This document shows, one piece after another, positions 25,726 through 37,306 of a DNA stretch of 64,000 nucleotides. The notes below the pieces were generated by a model, which worked only from the letters and a program-made list of their open reading frames with translations, did not search any database and was not told the origin of the DNA. The translations under genes and the position numbers were made by a program. Position 1 is the first letter of the stretch. Each line of letters opens with the position of its first letter. Origin of the DNA: Lingula anatina (Eukaryota; Brachiopoda; Lingulata; Lingulida; Lingulidae); the NCBI RefSeq assembly GCF_001039355.2, contig NW_019775418.1, positions 251,102 through 315,101 on the forward strand, written 5' to 3'.

Positions 25726-26249
25726 TATGGCCCTATTTTTACATTTTTAAATTTTATCTAAATATTATTGACTAACGTTCAAAAGTTTCCAGTGAGACAT
25801 TTTCCACGTGTTCAAAGGTCATTTTTATATCATAACCATAATGTTTTTGTTAGTAATAAAAATGTTTTCAAAGTAATATAATAATGTTATTCAAGAACGT
25901 TATAAAATATATTTGAAATGTTTTTTTAACCTTCTCTTCAGCGTTTCTTTACGTTATCATAACGTATCCTGTGTTAGTTATAAAAACATTTTCAACACCT
26001 TATTATAATGTTATTCCAGAACGTTTTAAAATATTTTTTAAAAACCCACAAGTAAACGACATTGTAACGTTTTATAAAAACGTTTTTAATCTTTTCAACA
26101 ACGTTATTAGAACGTTACCTGAACCTTTTTTTATCAGCTGGGACATTCTTTTTGTTGCACAAATACACAAATAAGGTTAGCATAACTTAATCATAATGTA
26201 ATTTTGTACCATTACCATAATGAAACTAATTGATAATCTTATGAAAATG
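25726..26249. repeat. AACGTT-rich interspersed repeat, copy 2
   Basis: Collinear with 20486-21060, with the same order of AACGTT words and the same 'gctgggacattctttttgtt' segment. It is interrupted at its right end by the element at 26251-26754, after which the shared sequence resumes ('gggttaggcatacttcagac'). Confidence 0.75.
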
Positions 26250-26250
26250 T

Positions 26251-26754
26251 CAGGGCCGTAGCCTCCGNGGGATTTGAGGTGCAAAAAAAAAATAATAATC
26301 GCAAAGGAGAAAAAAAATAATTGCAAAGTTGGTATCAATTCTGTGAGAAAATGCACTCATGGCCACTAGACAATCATTCAACAATCTGTTTACAAAGGTG
26401 CACTGTTTTTAGCCTAATTAGCGTGTTGTGTTAAAAAAATGACTGTACTTATGGCAAAATGAACCCACAATTTCTGACTTCTGATTGAGCAATAAATAAC
26501 AGTTAAAATGCACCAGAATGAAGTATTATACATACAGTTTTTAAAAAATTTTCCACACCGTGCGAGGGGGACACCCCCTCCCACACCCTTTTTGAAAACC
26601 CACAAGTAAACGACATTGTAACGTTTTATAAAAACGTTTTTAATCTTTTCAACAACGTTATTAGAACGTTACCTTAACCTTCGCTTCGCCCCCTCGTGTC
26701 CGCTTACTCCCCCCCCCCCCCCCCCCCCGGCATTTTGCTCAGGCTACGGCCCTG
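26251..26754 (-). mobile_element. GGGCCGTAGCC-ended element, copy 2, with AATGT target duplication
   Basis: Both ends are visible: CAGGGCCGTAGCCTCCG at the left and GCTCAGGCTACGGCCCTG at the right, a 13-base inverted repeat. AATGT flanks both sides (26246-26250 and 26755-26759). The interior is the reverse complement of copy 1, plus an inserted ~90-base piece of AACGTT repeat (about 26592-26680) and a poly-C run. An N lies at 26268. Confidence 0.8.
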
Positions 26755-26759
26755 AATGT

Positions 26760-28056
26760 GGGTTAGGCATACTTCAGACAAACTGTTATATAAAATGATT
26801 TAGATTTAGATATCGTCTTTGAAATCAGAATTGGAAAAATTAGTATGACAAACTTTGCTGGATGAAAAAAATGACTAAGGGACATTTTCTAATGTGTGCA
26901 GAATACCTTAAAATATCATAATATCATCAAATAATTAGGTTAACTATGAGATAAGACAACCTCTATGTCTTTTTATCCCAAACACATCTACATCCCTAAG
27001 ATAGGTTGGTGGTGTAAAATGAACCATTTTGGTGCTGAGGAGTAATTGTTTAATTAAATAGAAAAGAGAAAAACTATTTGAATACCAGTTTTATTTTCAT
27101 GTCTTCGTAATCACTTCCCAGATTAAAATTGAAGAACCCTCCAATTAACATGATATTTAAATATCTTCCCAGATTATTACATGTACACAGATGTATCCAA
27201 AAACATATAATTAAAGAAAAGGAAACCCCAACAAAATTTACACTTACATTTTCTTCGATTACTACATTAATTGAAAAAGCCAAAAATACACATTTTAAGC
27301 AAATAACATCCTTGATTAATATGGATTTTTTTAACAATGTCTTCCCAGATTACTACACTAAAACATCCCACAGTTAGAGAAAAAAATCCCCATGAATTTT
27401 CAATAGCCTTTCTGTGCCAGTGTATCTGTAAACTACACAAGTAAAATGCATAGTTTATGCACCAGGTATTCTAATAATCCCACTTGTTTGAAGTATTTCC
27501 AATAAATTAAAATTATAAAATTAAACCCAACTTAAACAGTCCGGTAGATTTTCTAAGTTCTTGGCTGTAAACCTCCATTGTTCTTAATTTTCTTTTATGG
27601 GTATGTTTCAGTCGTGGTGCAACTGAAATGAACAAAGTAAAACTTGTATTTGAAAGAAAATATGGATTCAAAATATGATACAAACATTCGATGGTCAGAA
27701 ATAGACATCATATCGGAAATTTTGTTTCTGCTATCATGCTGTCTTACTGCCTATATAAAAAATTAATAAGTCTTGAAGGAAACATGAATATTTTAAAAAA
27801 CAATTTGCTAGTATCATCCTTGTATCGATATTTAAAATATATTTAAATCAAAATTAAAACAGTATTGCCTTCAAGTCTGCTTCCCTAAGTAACCCTAGGG
27901 CCACTCTCAAAGGAAAAACTTAATGGTAACGTTGAAATATCTAACCAAAGTTAGGCTTTCAGTTTATGCAGCGAGGCATGTAAGTGATTCAAGACGGATT
28001 CAAGTGAACAGAGGGGATAGCCAAGCAATGTACCCGGTACATGTACATACATACAT
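26760..28056. other. Intergenic between Ly6 array and VWD gene
   Basis: It starts with sequence shared with 21040 onward. Diverged copies of the 60-base repeat lie near 27105-27370. No coding exon is recognised on either strand; possible further VWD-gene exons were looked for and not found. Confidence 0.4.
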
Positions 28057-28256
28057 CAGGCCTACCCAACTACCAGACTCGGCACCGAATGATCCTGAAT
28101 TCACCGGTAGATCAGACCACAATACCCGTTTTCAAGGTGTGTGTCAGATCGCATTACACAGTATCAGATGCGACACCGCTCTTGCTTAGTATTTGTTCAG
28201 GATATGATAGTGATACTGGATCATTCGGTGCCGAGTCTGGTAGTTGGGTAGGCCTG
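28057..28256. repeat. Perfect 39-bp inverted repeat with 122-base loop
   Basis: 28057-28095 (caggcctacccaactaccag...) is the exact reverse complement of 28218-28256. The whole is 200 bases, which looks like a short foldback MITE. No clear target duplication. Confidence 0.85.
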
Positions 28257-28783
28257 TACATGTAATGTGCCGTAGAAGCAAAATTTACACCTGCAGATTC
28301 CCTGTAATACATATTATCCACTTTAACTAGTTTCTTATACTACTCAAATAAAGTTGCCATGCCAAAAGAAAAAATTAATTAATCATTTGGTCAGCCCCCC
28401 CCCCCCCCCCCCCACATCTGCCCAAAAAATAGCCATAACACTGCCCCTTTTTCAAATTTGTGGTCAGAAACTTGGCCTATTCATCTCCATTGCCCTGGTT
28501 CACAAGACCGCCAAATGACGCGGTAATATGTGGCTACCAACTGAATAGATCTAAATATCTAAATGAGAGGGGGAAATGACCGAGGGTTATATACATAGCA
28601 CCGAAAGAAAACAAAATGTCTCAGGTATGAGACCATGATCTTCGGCATTCTTCGGGCTTTGCTATTTGAAACAATACGGTGGCATTTGATCAAATTTAAT
28701 GGCAGAGATTTGACTGCGTATATAACTAAAATATTTAGTTATATAGTCAAATGCACTGTGGTGGTACAGAGGGAAAAATAAAA

Positions 28784-31700
28784 TTACCTGCCGTCATTAA
28801 CAAAGCAATCTGCAGGAGGGCCTCCAGAACAGGGGTTATTATCGTCAGCAGAGTCACCGTTGAAATTTCCACACAACGCATTTAGTAGTCCAGCATATGC
28901 ATCTGTTGTAAAGAGAAACATGTTTAAATACAACTGAACAACAATGACCTATTCAGGTGATTTTACAATACTGACACAAACAATTATTATCCTTTCGTAT
29001 CTATTCTCTCACATGGTTTTGATGCAGGAACTATGAAAATGGGGTCCTTCAGTCAATCTGAATGCAATAAATGGATAAAAAGACTCACATGGGACCTTTG
29101 AACAAATGAATTATCTTAAACAGTCTTTTTAAAAGAGGAACTAATTAAAAGTTCTGGGTAGCTCAAACGAACACATTGGCTTCTTATGAGGCCCATGAAT
29201 GAGCCCTCAGGTGATATTGCAAATTGTCCAGACACTTTAAACATTTATTGTTTTGTTTTTTATCTGGCGGTATCTTATGTACATTTCCAATCACCTTACA
29301 CTTGCCAGATGGGTTTACCCATTTTTACACATCTCTGCCTCCCACCCCCACCCCGTCTCAATCTGTGTGTGTGTGTGTGTGTGTGTGTGTTTGAGCGGCT
29401 GCATGGTTGCCATTTTACCTGGAACAGATATTATGGCCATATGTCCTTTACGCCTTAATCTCCCAACAGGGGTGGTGAGTTCAACTTTCACAACACCAGG
29501 CACATCTACAACAGTCCTTGGAAAGCCGGATGAGTCAAGAGACAAAATCACTCCGCTGCCTATGTTTTGTGGATGGATTGTTGCAGTGACGACCACATTG
29601 TTAACCTGGAGTGGAAAGACAATAAATAAGGACCCATTAACCTTTCAGTTTGTTATAACACATTCAGTAATGTTTCTTTCAACCTATAATGGTATATTTT
29701 ATGGCCAATTTATGGTCGAACCGACGTGTATTATATATGCGATGTATTGATACTTGAGATTTTCATAATGGCTAGATTAGCACCGTTTGCACTACAAAGA
29801 GGCAATTCAAGGCATATATATATATATTACTTTGTTATATATAATACTATATATATATATGATTTGTACTTTGCTTGAGCTGGCACGTGCTAACAAGGTT
29901 TCAAAATGAATTTAAAATATTTCCATTTGCATTCCTTCACTGATAACAATAGGTCTTTAGCAGCTAGATGACTTCATAGTTCTTTTGATTACTGAAGAGC
30001 AAGCTAGCTGCAAAAGGCCTATTGGTTAAACCCATTCACACGCACCTTCACTATTCCATCTGTAGTCACCTCAACGGTCATATTGCGCAGACTTATCAAA
30101 ACCTGCTGGATCATGGTCCTAGTACTGCCGGGCTTATTATAGTCGAATCTACCAGTTATGCTGAACTGCTCGGGGGCTCCTGGCAGAGTTTCTGACAGCC
30201 TATGTGTACAGAACCCGCTGAAAAGGAAGCGTTTTCCATCGTATTGTTGAAAATGGGGGTCCCCTCTGACTGTACACTGACCCGCTGAAAATTGTAAAAT
30301 TATGTTTATTAATAAAGACCTCTTTAAGAATTTTAGGCATTCAATTGGTCAGTTACGCTGGTTTATTCTGTACAATACCAGTGCGCATGTGCTTTACTGG
30401 CACCCATTGTTTTGCTTTAATTCACTGTTAATTGGCTTGATTATAAAAATAATTTCTGCATGATTTGCAAGGATAAAAGAAAATTGGAAATATCTTTATT
30501 ACATGTATATCAAAATTGAGATGGAAAGTAAAATAGGTCGTTTTTTTAGTGCAAGTTTACTGTCCACCGTCTTTCTCATTTTTTTTTTTTTTTTTTTTTT
30601 TTTATAAGGATATTCCATGATAGGTCATCACATAATTTGGAAGTTTTTCACAGCTCATATTGTCTGTCAGTTTTCCAATAAAAATCACAAGTCGTTTCTT
30701 ACTGTCTTCAGGTAAATGTTCCCGCTTTTGTCTTGTAGTAATTAAAATGAATTTATAGGGAATTACTTTGTTTAGTTTTTGGTGTAGTTAAGAAGTTGTT
30801 TTCTCGGCCACTCCGCCGAGTCATCTGCACACACACACGCACACACACACTACGTCTCTAGACATAAAGTCATCTTTCTTTGCAGTCAGCATTAGAGTGC
30901 ATTTTATCGTTAACACAAAAAAGCATAACTAGGCAATCTTTTATTTTCAAACTTATGGAAATAATTCATTGTACTGATATACAGGTTAAAATCGAAAACA
31001 AGCCTGATCAGATTATTAAACTTGCAGTTTCTTTGTGAAATATTTACATTTTCAAAATGTACATGCACGTGGCTTAGAACTTTCATGTGCTTGAATTCAT
31101 ATGCTAGTTGCAGTCATTGAATAATCTGGATATCCTTCTTGAAGGATATATTTTAATTTAAGACATGTTGGTGATTATATGCTGTTCAGCATAATGTTAC
31201 CGCTTCCTCTCTCAAACATCGCGTTTATCCTTACCGCTTTTTTCGGTATGTGCCTAGACGAGACATGTTGGCTCAATTTTTTATTGGAATTCAACCACCT
31301 AGCGACTTATTCTCTACAGAATGCTCTCAATGTTATCACGTGAAAACAAGCCTTTTCCATGCTGGTGACGAATCTCGTGAAATATCGCTAAAATTGCAAA
31401 TACTAAACGCAGAGCGCGCTGTACATGTGTTTGTAAAGACAAGCATTGCGTGTAAATATTAAGAATTACAAATACTTTTTAAACTTATAAAAAGGAACAT
31501 CTTGATTGTATGCCAAATATTGCACGTTTCAATATGCAAGCGTCTTCCCCACCTTACGCGTACTCGACCTCAAATTCAAAACCATAGGCTATAAAAGCAT
31601 AATAAATTATGTAAGCATGTGGCATATGGTAGTTGCATAGAAGATTATAGTTTCTTAGAGCATGCCTCAGTTGTACAGGTAGCTCTAACTGTTCTTAACT

Positions 31701-34131
31701 GACGGACTCGAAATGTACAAAAGGCAAACGTTACCAATTAAAGGATCCGTCTACCCAAAGACGCAAATAGACCAAAATAAAAAGAAAATCCGTGGATATA
31801 TAACCAGATAAAAGTGTCACAAAACACTAGATATTAGCAATCGAATTCCATAATTTCAAAAAGCGAAACAAAAATCAGGATTATCTATGTTCGGATCATA
31901 CCGGGCACCATATTGCCCAGGGTGACCTTTATTATCAGTAACTTACTTACATTATAGGTCCCCTACATATACATATCACAGTGACAGCATAGCAAGAGAC
32001 TATGTTTCACTAAAATGGTTTGAAGAACTAAAGAGATATAAGATGCAGTGGGTACTGCATAGCCTAACAATTCAATTCGCTGAGTGCGCTCCAGAAGCAG
32101 AATGTATTTTACAACCGACCATATTTTGGAACCGTTCTGCAGCACTTCGGCCTCTTGGTTTTAGTTTCATATTTTCGTATTAAACATAACTGTTTCAACC
32201 CTGATTTTGTACCCACCCCCTAAGTCTTTTAAATTTTTAAAAAGCATTCTTGCCACAATGTCGCCACTATTCATCATAAATTCATTACCATACGCACCAC
32301 AATTTTCTGCTACTGTATACCCAGATGGAAATACAGAAAATGCACAGGGCTTCAGGTGGATGGGAGTTAAAAGTCACATCTTGAAGATACCAGTGTTTGA
32401 AAAAAAATCGAAAGAAAACATAACCAAAAAAATTTAATAAAGCTGCTATTCAGAATTTTAATCTAGCTGTATTAGCATGATATGAATAACCCCACTGAGT
32501 TTGAGGATAATAAGGCACTGTTATTCATCTATAGCATTAATGTTTACTTGCAATATTGAATAACATTTACCTGTATAACTATCACTGATTCCCAATTATA
32601 TGATACTTTCAATTTAGACTTTTACAAACTGGCAGAAAGCTAAAGAGGAAAATCTCAACATGTGAGTTTTATGTTATCTCTTTTAATGGCCACTTGAAAA
32701 TTAATTAAGCAAGTGAGTTAATAGCTCTGAATTTAGCTAGTGATTACCCAAGGGACAATTACATACTGTTCATCATCCATACAGCATCATACAGCACTCT
32801 GTGAAAAAATGAACATTTCATAAAGAACTGCATTGCTTCCAAAACAGAAAACAATCACACTGATTTTCCAACACAAGCTTTGGTAAGTTTGAGTATCATA
32901 AGAAACATGGTTTTCCCTTAATGGTCATCCAGCAGTGTCCAAAATAGGGTTTTTCTTCAACTTTTATCAAATATTACATAATGTTTAACAGCACAGTGAC
33001 CGTCGTTTTTTAATAATAAAATAAAAGTATCATGGATATTCAGAAAATATGACTAGCAAAGGTCTTCAGGCCCATGGAAATTCAAAGTCACACCTTGAAA
33101 ATTTTGATATGTGAAAATTTTAATTTTAACAAAAAACTATATTATTTCCAGAAAAGACAGGTTTTCCATTTGAAGTCGTATTTTAGTCTTATGTTACTTT
33201 TCTGTAAGTGTGAGACCATTCCCACAGATATTTGGATCGATCTATCTCACTAGGGAGTTTCACTAAATTGCTGTCAACTTGGCCGGCTAAAATGTCTGCC
33301 ACGCCTAGTAAAGCTGTTAGGGGGTAATTAGCTTTACGTGCTAGCTGATTCGGTAGGCGTGACGGACAGTTAAGCTGGTTAGTTGATAACAATTTAGTGA
33401 GACTCCCCAGGGTGTATGGGAACCCAGTCTAAGTGACATGGTTTTCCTTTAATGGCCAATATGCAGAACCCTGGGTTCTAGATTTCAGTTTTGCCAGCTC
33501 GATCTTGATTTCATATATAACCCATATCAACAAAACTGCCTGCTTCACAGTGACTCTGACACTCAGGGCAATATGCAGAAGATTATGAAAAGAACACTTT
33601 TACATATCAAATTGGTTCTATAATGAGACTGTTAACATGCCTACGAATTAAATCTGAAGAAAAACCACTTATAAACAAAAAAGGCAAAACTTCATCAAAA
33701 CTTAACCGATCAAGCTTCTTTTCTAACTTGATCTGTATATTAGTGAGACTGATCACTCCTGTGAGTTGCAAGAGAATAGGATGATCGGTTTTCCTTACAA
33801 TGCCTTATCAGTGTTGCATATTTGCTAAAAAAAAAGTGAAAAAAAAAAACACCATAACTTTTGTAAAAATGGTCCAATCAAGCCGATATCCTAACTCAAC
33901 CTGTGTTTAATAAGATTAATCACACAAACAATAGGCCTATCGGTTTTCCTTGAAATGTGTTATCAGTGTTACATATATGCTGAAAAGAGCAAAAAAACAG
34001 CATTACTTTTAAAAAAATGACCCGATCATGATGATTTTCGAGCTTGACCTGCGTATTATGACCTGCGTATTATGAATATTCATCAAGTCTCAAGCCAAAA
34101 GGTAGAATGGTTTTCCACTTATCGTGCTGCT

Positions 34132-34184
<53 letters not shown>

Positions 34185-35278
34185 GGCATTACTTTTAAGA
34201 AAATGGTCCGATCAAGCTGATTTTTTTAACTCAGCCTGTATTTTAATAAGTTTGATCACATCTGTAGGTTTCAAGATAAAAGGCCTATCGGTTTTCCTTG
34301 AAATGTGTTATCAGTATTACATATATGCTGAAAAACGTGAATAAAACAGCATAACTTAAAAAAAAAAGACCCGATCAAGCTGATTTTCGAACTCGACCTG
34401 CGTATTATAAATATTTATCAGTTCTGTAAGTTTCAGGCTAAAAGGTAAAATGGTTTGCCACTTATCGTGTTGTCGGTGAAAGTGCACGACAGCGACGACA
34501 GACGCAGGTGACGGCTATATGTACAGACACATCTGTGTCTGTGCATAAAAAAGGCTAAACCAATTTTTTCAGTCGAAACTTAAGAGGGTTATTTGTATGT
34601 CTAAAAAGGAGATTCTGTCTGAAAACGCATTTCGGACAAGCCAACATGGTACTTATATGGCCATGATGTTGTGATCAGATCGTACATTCTCAGACGATAG
34701 GCCTACAACAAATTGACCATGAAAGTAATTTGATATTTCTTATCTTTTAATATAAATTATCAATAAAAATCAAAGCCAAGGAAAATCAACGATTTGACGT
34801 TTTATACTATTTTAATTTGATAATTGTTTCTGTAAATGACTGGTCACTTCATAAAAAAGGAGATTTTGCATCGTGGCCTAGTATCCAGTAGTATTTTCTG
34901 AAATTGCAAGATGTGCGGGCTTGCTACCATCTTGCATTAAGAAAATTGAAAACGAAAAAAGCGACGTTAGGTTAGCTTCGGATTAACTTTTTAAAGTGGT
35001 TTTATCGTTTGTAAGGTCTAAATAGTGAAATATAAGAAGCTTTACAGGATAAATACAGTATATGACCGCGGGTCATTTTTAAACACGTGCTGCATATTAC
35101 AAATTTTAAAAGGCTTGCAAATTGCCTTCAATTTTCAAATTTATATTTTATTCATTATTCTGCGACTTAACATTTACTTAAATTTCCGACACAAAGCATA
35201 AGAAAAAATTAAATACTCACCGGTTTGGTCAAATTGTTGAGAGAGAAGCAAAACAAATGCAACAGCTATTGGCAGCAT
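28784..35278 (-). CDS. Small secreted protein with a single von Willebrand factor D domain
   Basis: Exons 35221-35278, 30046-30284, 29419-29605 and 28788-28902; phases 1, 0, 1 agree. Exon 1 is a signal peptide (MLPIAVAFVLLLSQQFDQTG). Exon 2 opens the VWD fold with CTVRGDPHFQQYDGKRF and FSGFC; exon 3 continues (VVVTATIHPQNIGSGVILSL); exon 4 has the closing signature LNALCGNFNGDSADDN, with the asparagine/aspartate cluster that binds calcium in VWD assemblies. If exon 4 is read on past its donor-like site, a TAA follows at once (28784-28786), giving 200 aa ending in NDGR. If the donor (GTAATT) is used, more exons should lie to the left, but no C8 or TIL domain was found. Family knowledge: VWD domains occur in mucins, zonadhesin, vitellogenin and adhesive proteins. 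The 4.9-kb intron 1 is full of repeats. Confidence 0.8.
29362..29392. repeat. (GT)n microsatellite next to VWD exon 3 donor
   Basis: On the gene strand this is a CA run about 27 bases past the exon 3 splice donor. Confidence 0.9.
30285..32900. other. VWD gene intron 1, left part
   Basis: Contains a poly-T run near 30580-30603, a CA-rich stretch near 30825-30850 and low-complexity AT sequence. No exon or RNA gene recognised. Confidence 0.4.
32905..34475. repeat. Diverged tandem array, ~160-bp unit
   Basis: The word GGTTTTCC marks each unit at about 32913, 33162, 33439, 33787, 33942, 34109, 34290 and (as ggtttgcc) 34451; the last five are 155-181 bases apart. Shared parts include 'cagcataactttt', 'ccgatcaagctgatttt', 'gacctgcgtattat' and 'atgtgttatcagtgttacat'. 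It ends in 'gtgcacgacagcgacgacag'. A MITE (33211-33432) sits inside the earlier part. Confidence 0.75.
33211..33432. mobile_element. MITE, GATCGATC family, copy 1
   Basis: About 222 bases, same family as 52697-52918. The ends read TGAGACCATTCCCAC and, reversed, TTAGACTGGGTTCCCAT. Internal words 'ctaaattgctgtca', 'cagttaagc' and 'tagtgagactccccag' are shared. Non-coding. Confidence 0.75.
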
Positions 35279-35644
35279 TTTGACACAGAGGAAGATGAGA
35301 GATGTCCAACCTTGCTGTCCGGGAGAATGCCACGTTATTATCGTATATTTAACTTATCTGTATTAAATACACTAGAAAACAGTTGAGAATCGACATCGCG
35401 CATGCGTTTTTTTTTTTTTTTTTTGACTTCGTTGTGATTGGCAGCTGCACCTCGACTTTGAAAAAACCGCATACACTCCTTAAAAGGCAGTGTAGTCCGA
35501 AATCTGTTTCTTTGACAAAGCTCAACCCAGTTTTCAAAGGATTTGTAGCCAGGTAGATATGACATATCGAAAGAAATCGCGTGGTTAATTTATTTAATAC
35601 CCTGTCAAGGCGGGCACGATGCGTAGGTTAATACATCGCAAATA

Positions 35645-37304
35645 CAGACTTGACATTTAATATGGAATATTTTTTCCACGTCATTTTTCATCAGTTTTTT
35701 CCTATTTTGCAGACTGATAAATGAAAATAAGGATTAAAATCGTGTTTTAATAACTTTTAATTATTTGTTTGATGTCATTGTGACATCAGTTCATTGATGG
35801 AATTCGCCAGAGAAGCAAACAAAAACACATTGCCTATTCTATGTCATACGACAACCATTAAAAGGGATATTTTGGACCTCCATATTTTCCAAATTATTGT
35901 CTGTAAAAGAGTTAAACGCTCCACAAAGGACCCTCATGTCAGTGTCTAGTCACAGCAACAGTCGCTGTTACGCCTGACTTCTTCTGGCTGCTTCCAGCGC
36001 TCTCAAGTGGCAAGGCATTCCTTGGGATAGGTTTTTAAAGTTCAATCTGGAATAACATTCCAGGCATCGGTCAAAATCTGCCCAATTTGGTCCAGATTTG
36101 TTGTAGGACATGTAGGCCATTGATTCGGAGAGTAATGGCCTACCCACATATTGTCTATGTGGTTCAAATATGGCGATTTTGATGACCAAGGTAGCTGCTC
36201 ATTCCTTTGGTTCTGTAAGTAAACTGCAATTAAAAGTGCTCTGTATGAACCGGCAATCTCACCGTGCAACCTAAAATTGTTCGTAAGTTGTCCCTTATCA
36301 AATGATAGCCAAGTGGTTCCCAGATTATTTCTTTATTTGATCTGGTTCAGGTTTTCGTCGATGACTACCACTGGTGTTTTGGCACCAATGTGGTATCCAC
36401 TCCAAATACTGACGCTGTTAATGACCTTAGTCACTTTAGAAGCGGCACACGCTTCGTCGTTGGTCTCCTCTGGACGTCTGTAAACGATGTTTTGACTGTT
36501 GAGCGGTACAGGTGAAATCTGACCTCAATAAAGAATGCCACGAGATTTCAGTGTTCGACCCAGAAACAGTCAAGGTCCCCAATTCAATAGAGAAACATAC
36601 AACGATGTTTCGCTGTTTACAGTGGGTTCTTCGGATGTCGTCTGGTATTCTAACCTGCTAAAACAAGTTTGGTGTTCGCTAAGGGCTTTGAAAAATGCGT
36701 TTTGGTGATAATTTACCCCTCATTCTGAACGGACTTGGTGGTTTTTGTTTAGTTGCAATAGCATATCTCGAAAGACAGTGGGTCCTGTACCCTGGGGGTA
36801 AGATTTCAATACATTGGGTGTGTCCTCTGTGTAGGTACATCAGTCTGGTCATTACTCTATAAAACTGTGCGGACCGTTTCGTTTGGCGCAATTACCTGGT
36901 TGGCAATGCCTGTCTTTTTCGCGCCATTCTGCCATAGATTAACAAAATTTTAAAGCACTGCATAGCTCATTTTACACACTGCAAACCCGACCACTTGCAT
37001 TCAAAATTACAAATTTTTCTATGCAGTAGTTGCCGACATATGGATACTTTTTTGACAGAACCATGCTTTGCCAAAGCCAAGCTTTGATCTGCCCAAAGGA
37101 GCACTACCCAATTAAATCACTGCATATTACATAATGCAGCAGCACAACAAACCTGATAATCAGTTAATTGGTAGCGACACACCTGACTGCACACTCCTCC
37201 ATTCACATATTGTATATGAGATCGGAGTTTGTGAAAAAAAAAAACGCATTTTCACCTAGGCATACATTCGAAACTGAAATATTCCATATTAAATGTCAAG
37301 TCTG
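35645..37304 (-). mobile_element. Tc1/mariner element, dead copy with perfect TIRs
   Basis: Twenty-eight-base perfect terminal inverted repeats (CAGACTTGACATTTAATATG...) at 35645-35672 and 37277-37304 are flanked by the TA target duplication (35643-35644 and 37305-37306). The 1660-base length suits a single-gene Tc1-like element. The transposase on the minus strand is broken (see the entry at 35967). Confidence 0.9.
35967..36890 (-). pseudogene. Tc1-type transposase remnant
   Basis: On the minus strand several frames together give Tc1 transposase blocks in order: SIWSGYHIGAKTPVVVIDEN (usually VWGGI....TPLVVVDGN) at about 36350-36420, then YRALLIAVYLQNQ, then LPWSSKSPYLNHIDNMW at about 36140-36200 (usually LPWPxxSPDLNPIENxW), then a C-terminal basic block in another frame. 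In-frame stops and at least one frameshift separate them, and the conserved DLNPIE is changed to YLNHID, so the protein cannot be active. Confidence 0.8.
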
Positions 37305-37306
37305 TA

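Noticed and set aside
27923-28265. Two overlapping plus-strand open frames of 74-88 residues
   Set aside because: They cover the 39-bp inverted repeat; the frames are by-products of the repeat.
29253-29750. 165-residue open frame on the plus strand, the second longest in the window
   Set aside because: It lies antisense to VWD exon 3, includes a GT microsatellite (VCVCVCV) and has no family resemblance.
36277-36483. Plus-strand frame over the Tc1 element
   Set aside because: Antisense to the transposase remnant, which gives the recognisable blocks on the minus strand.
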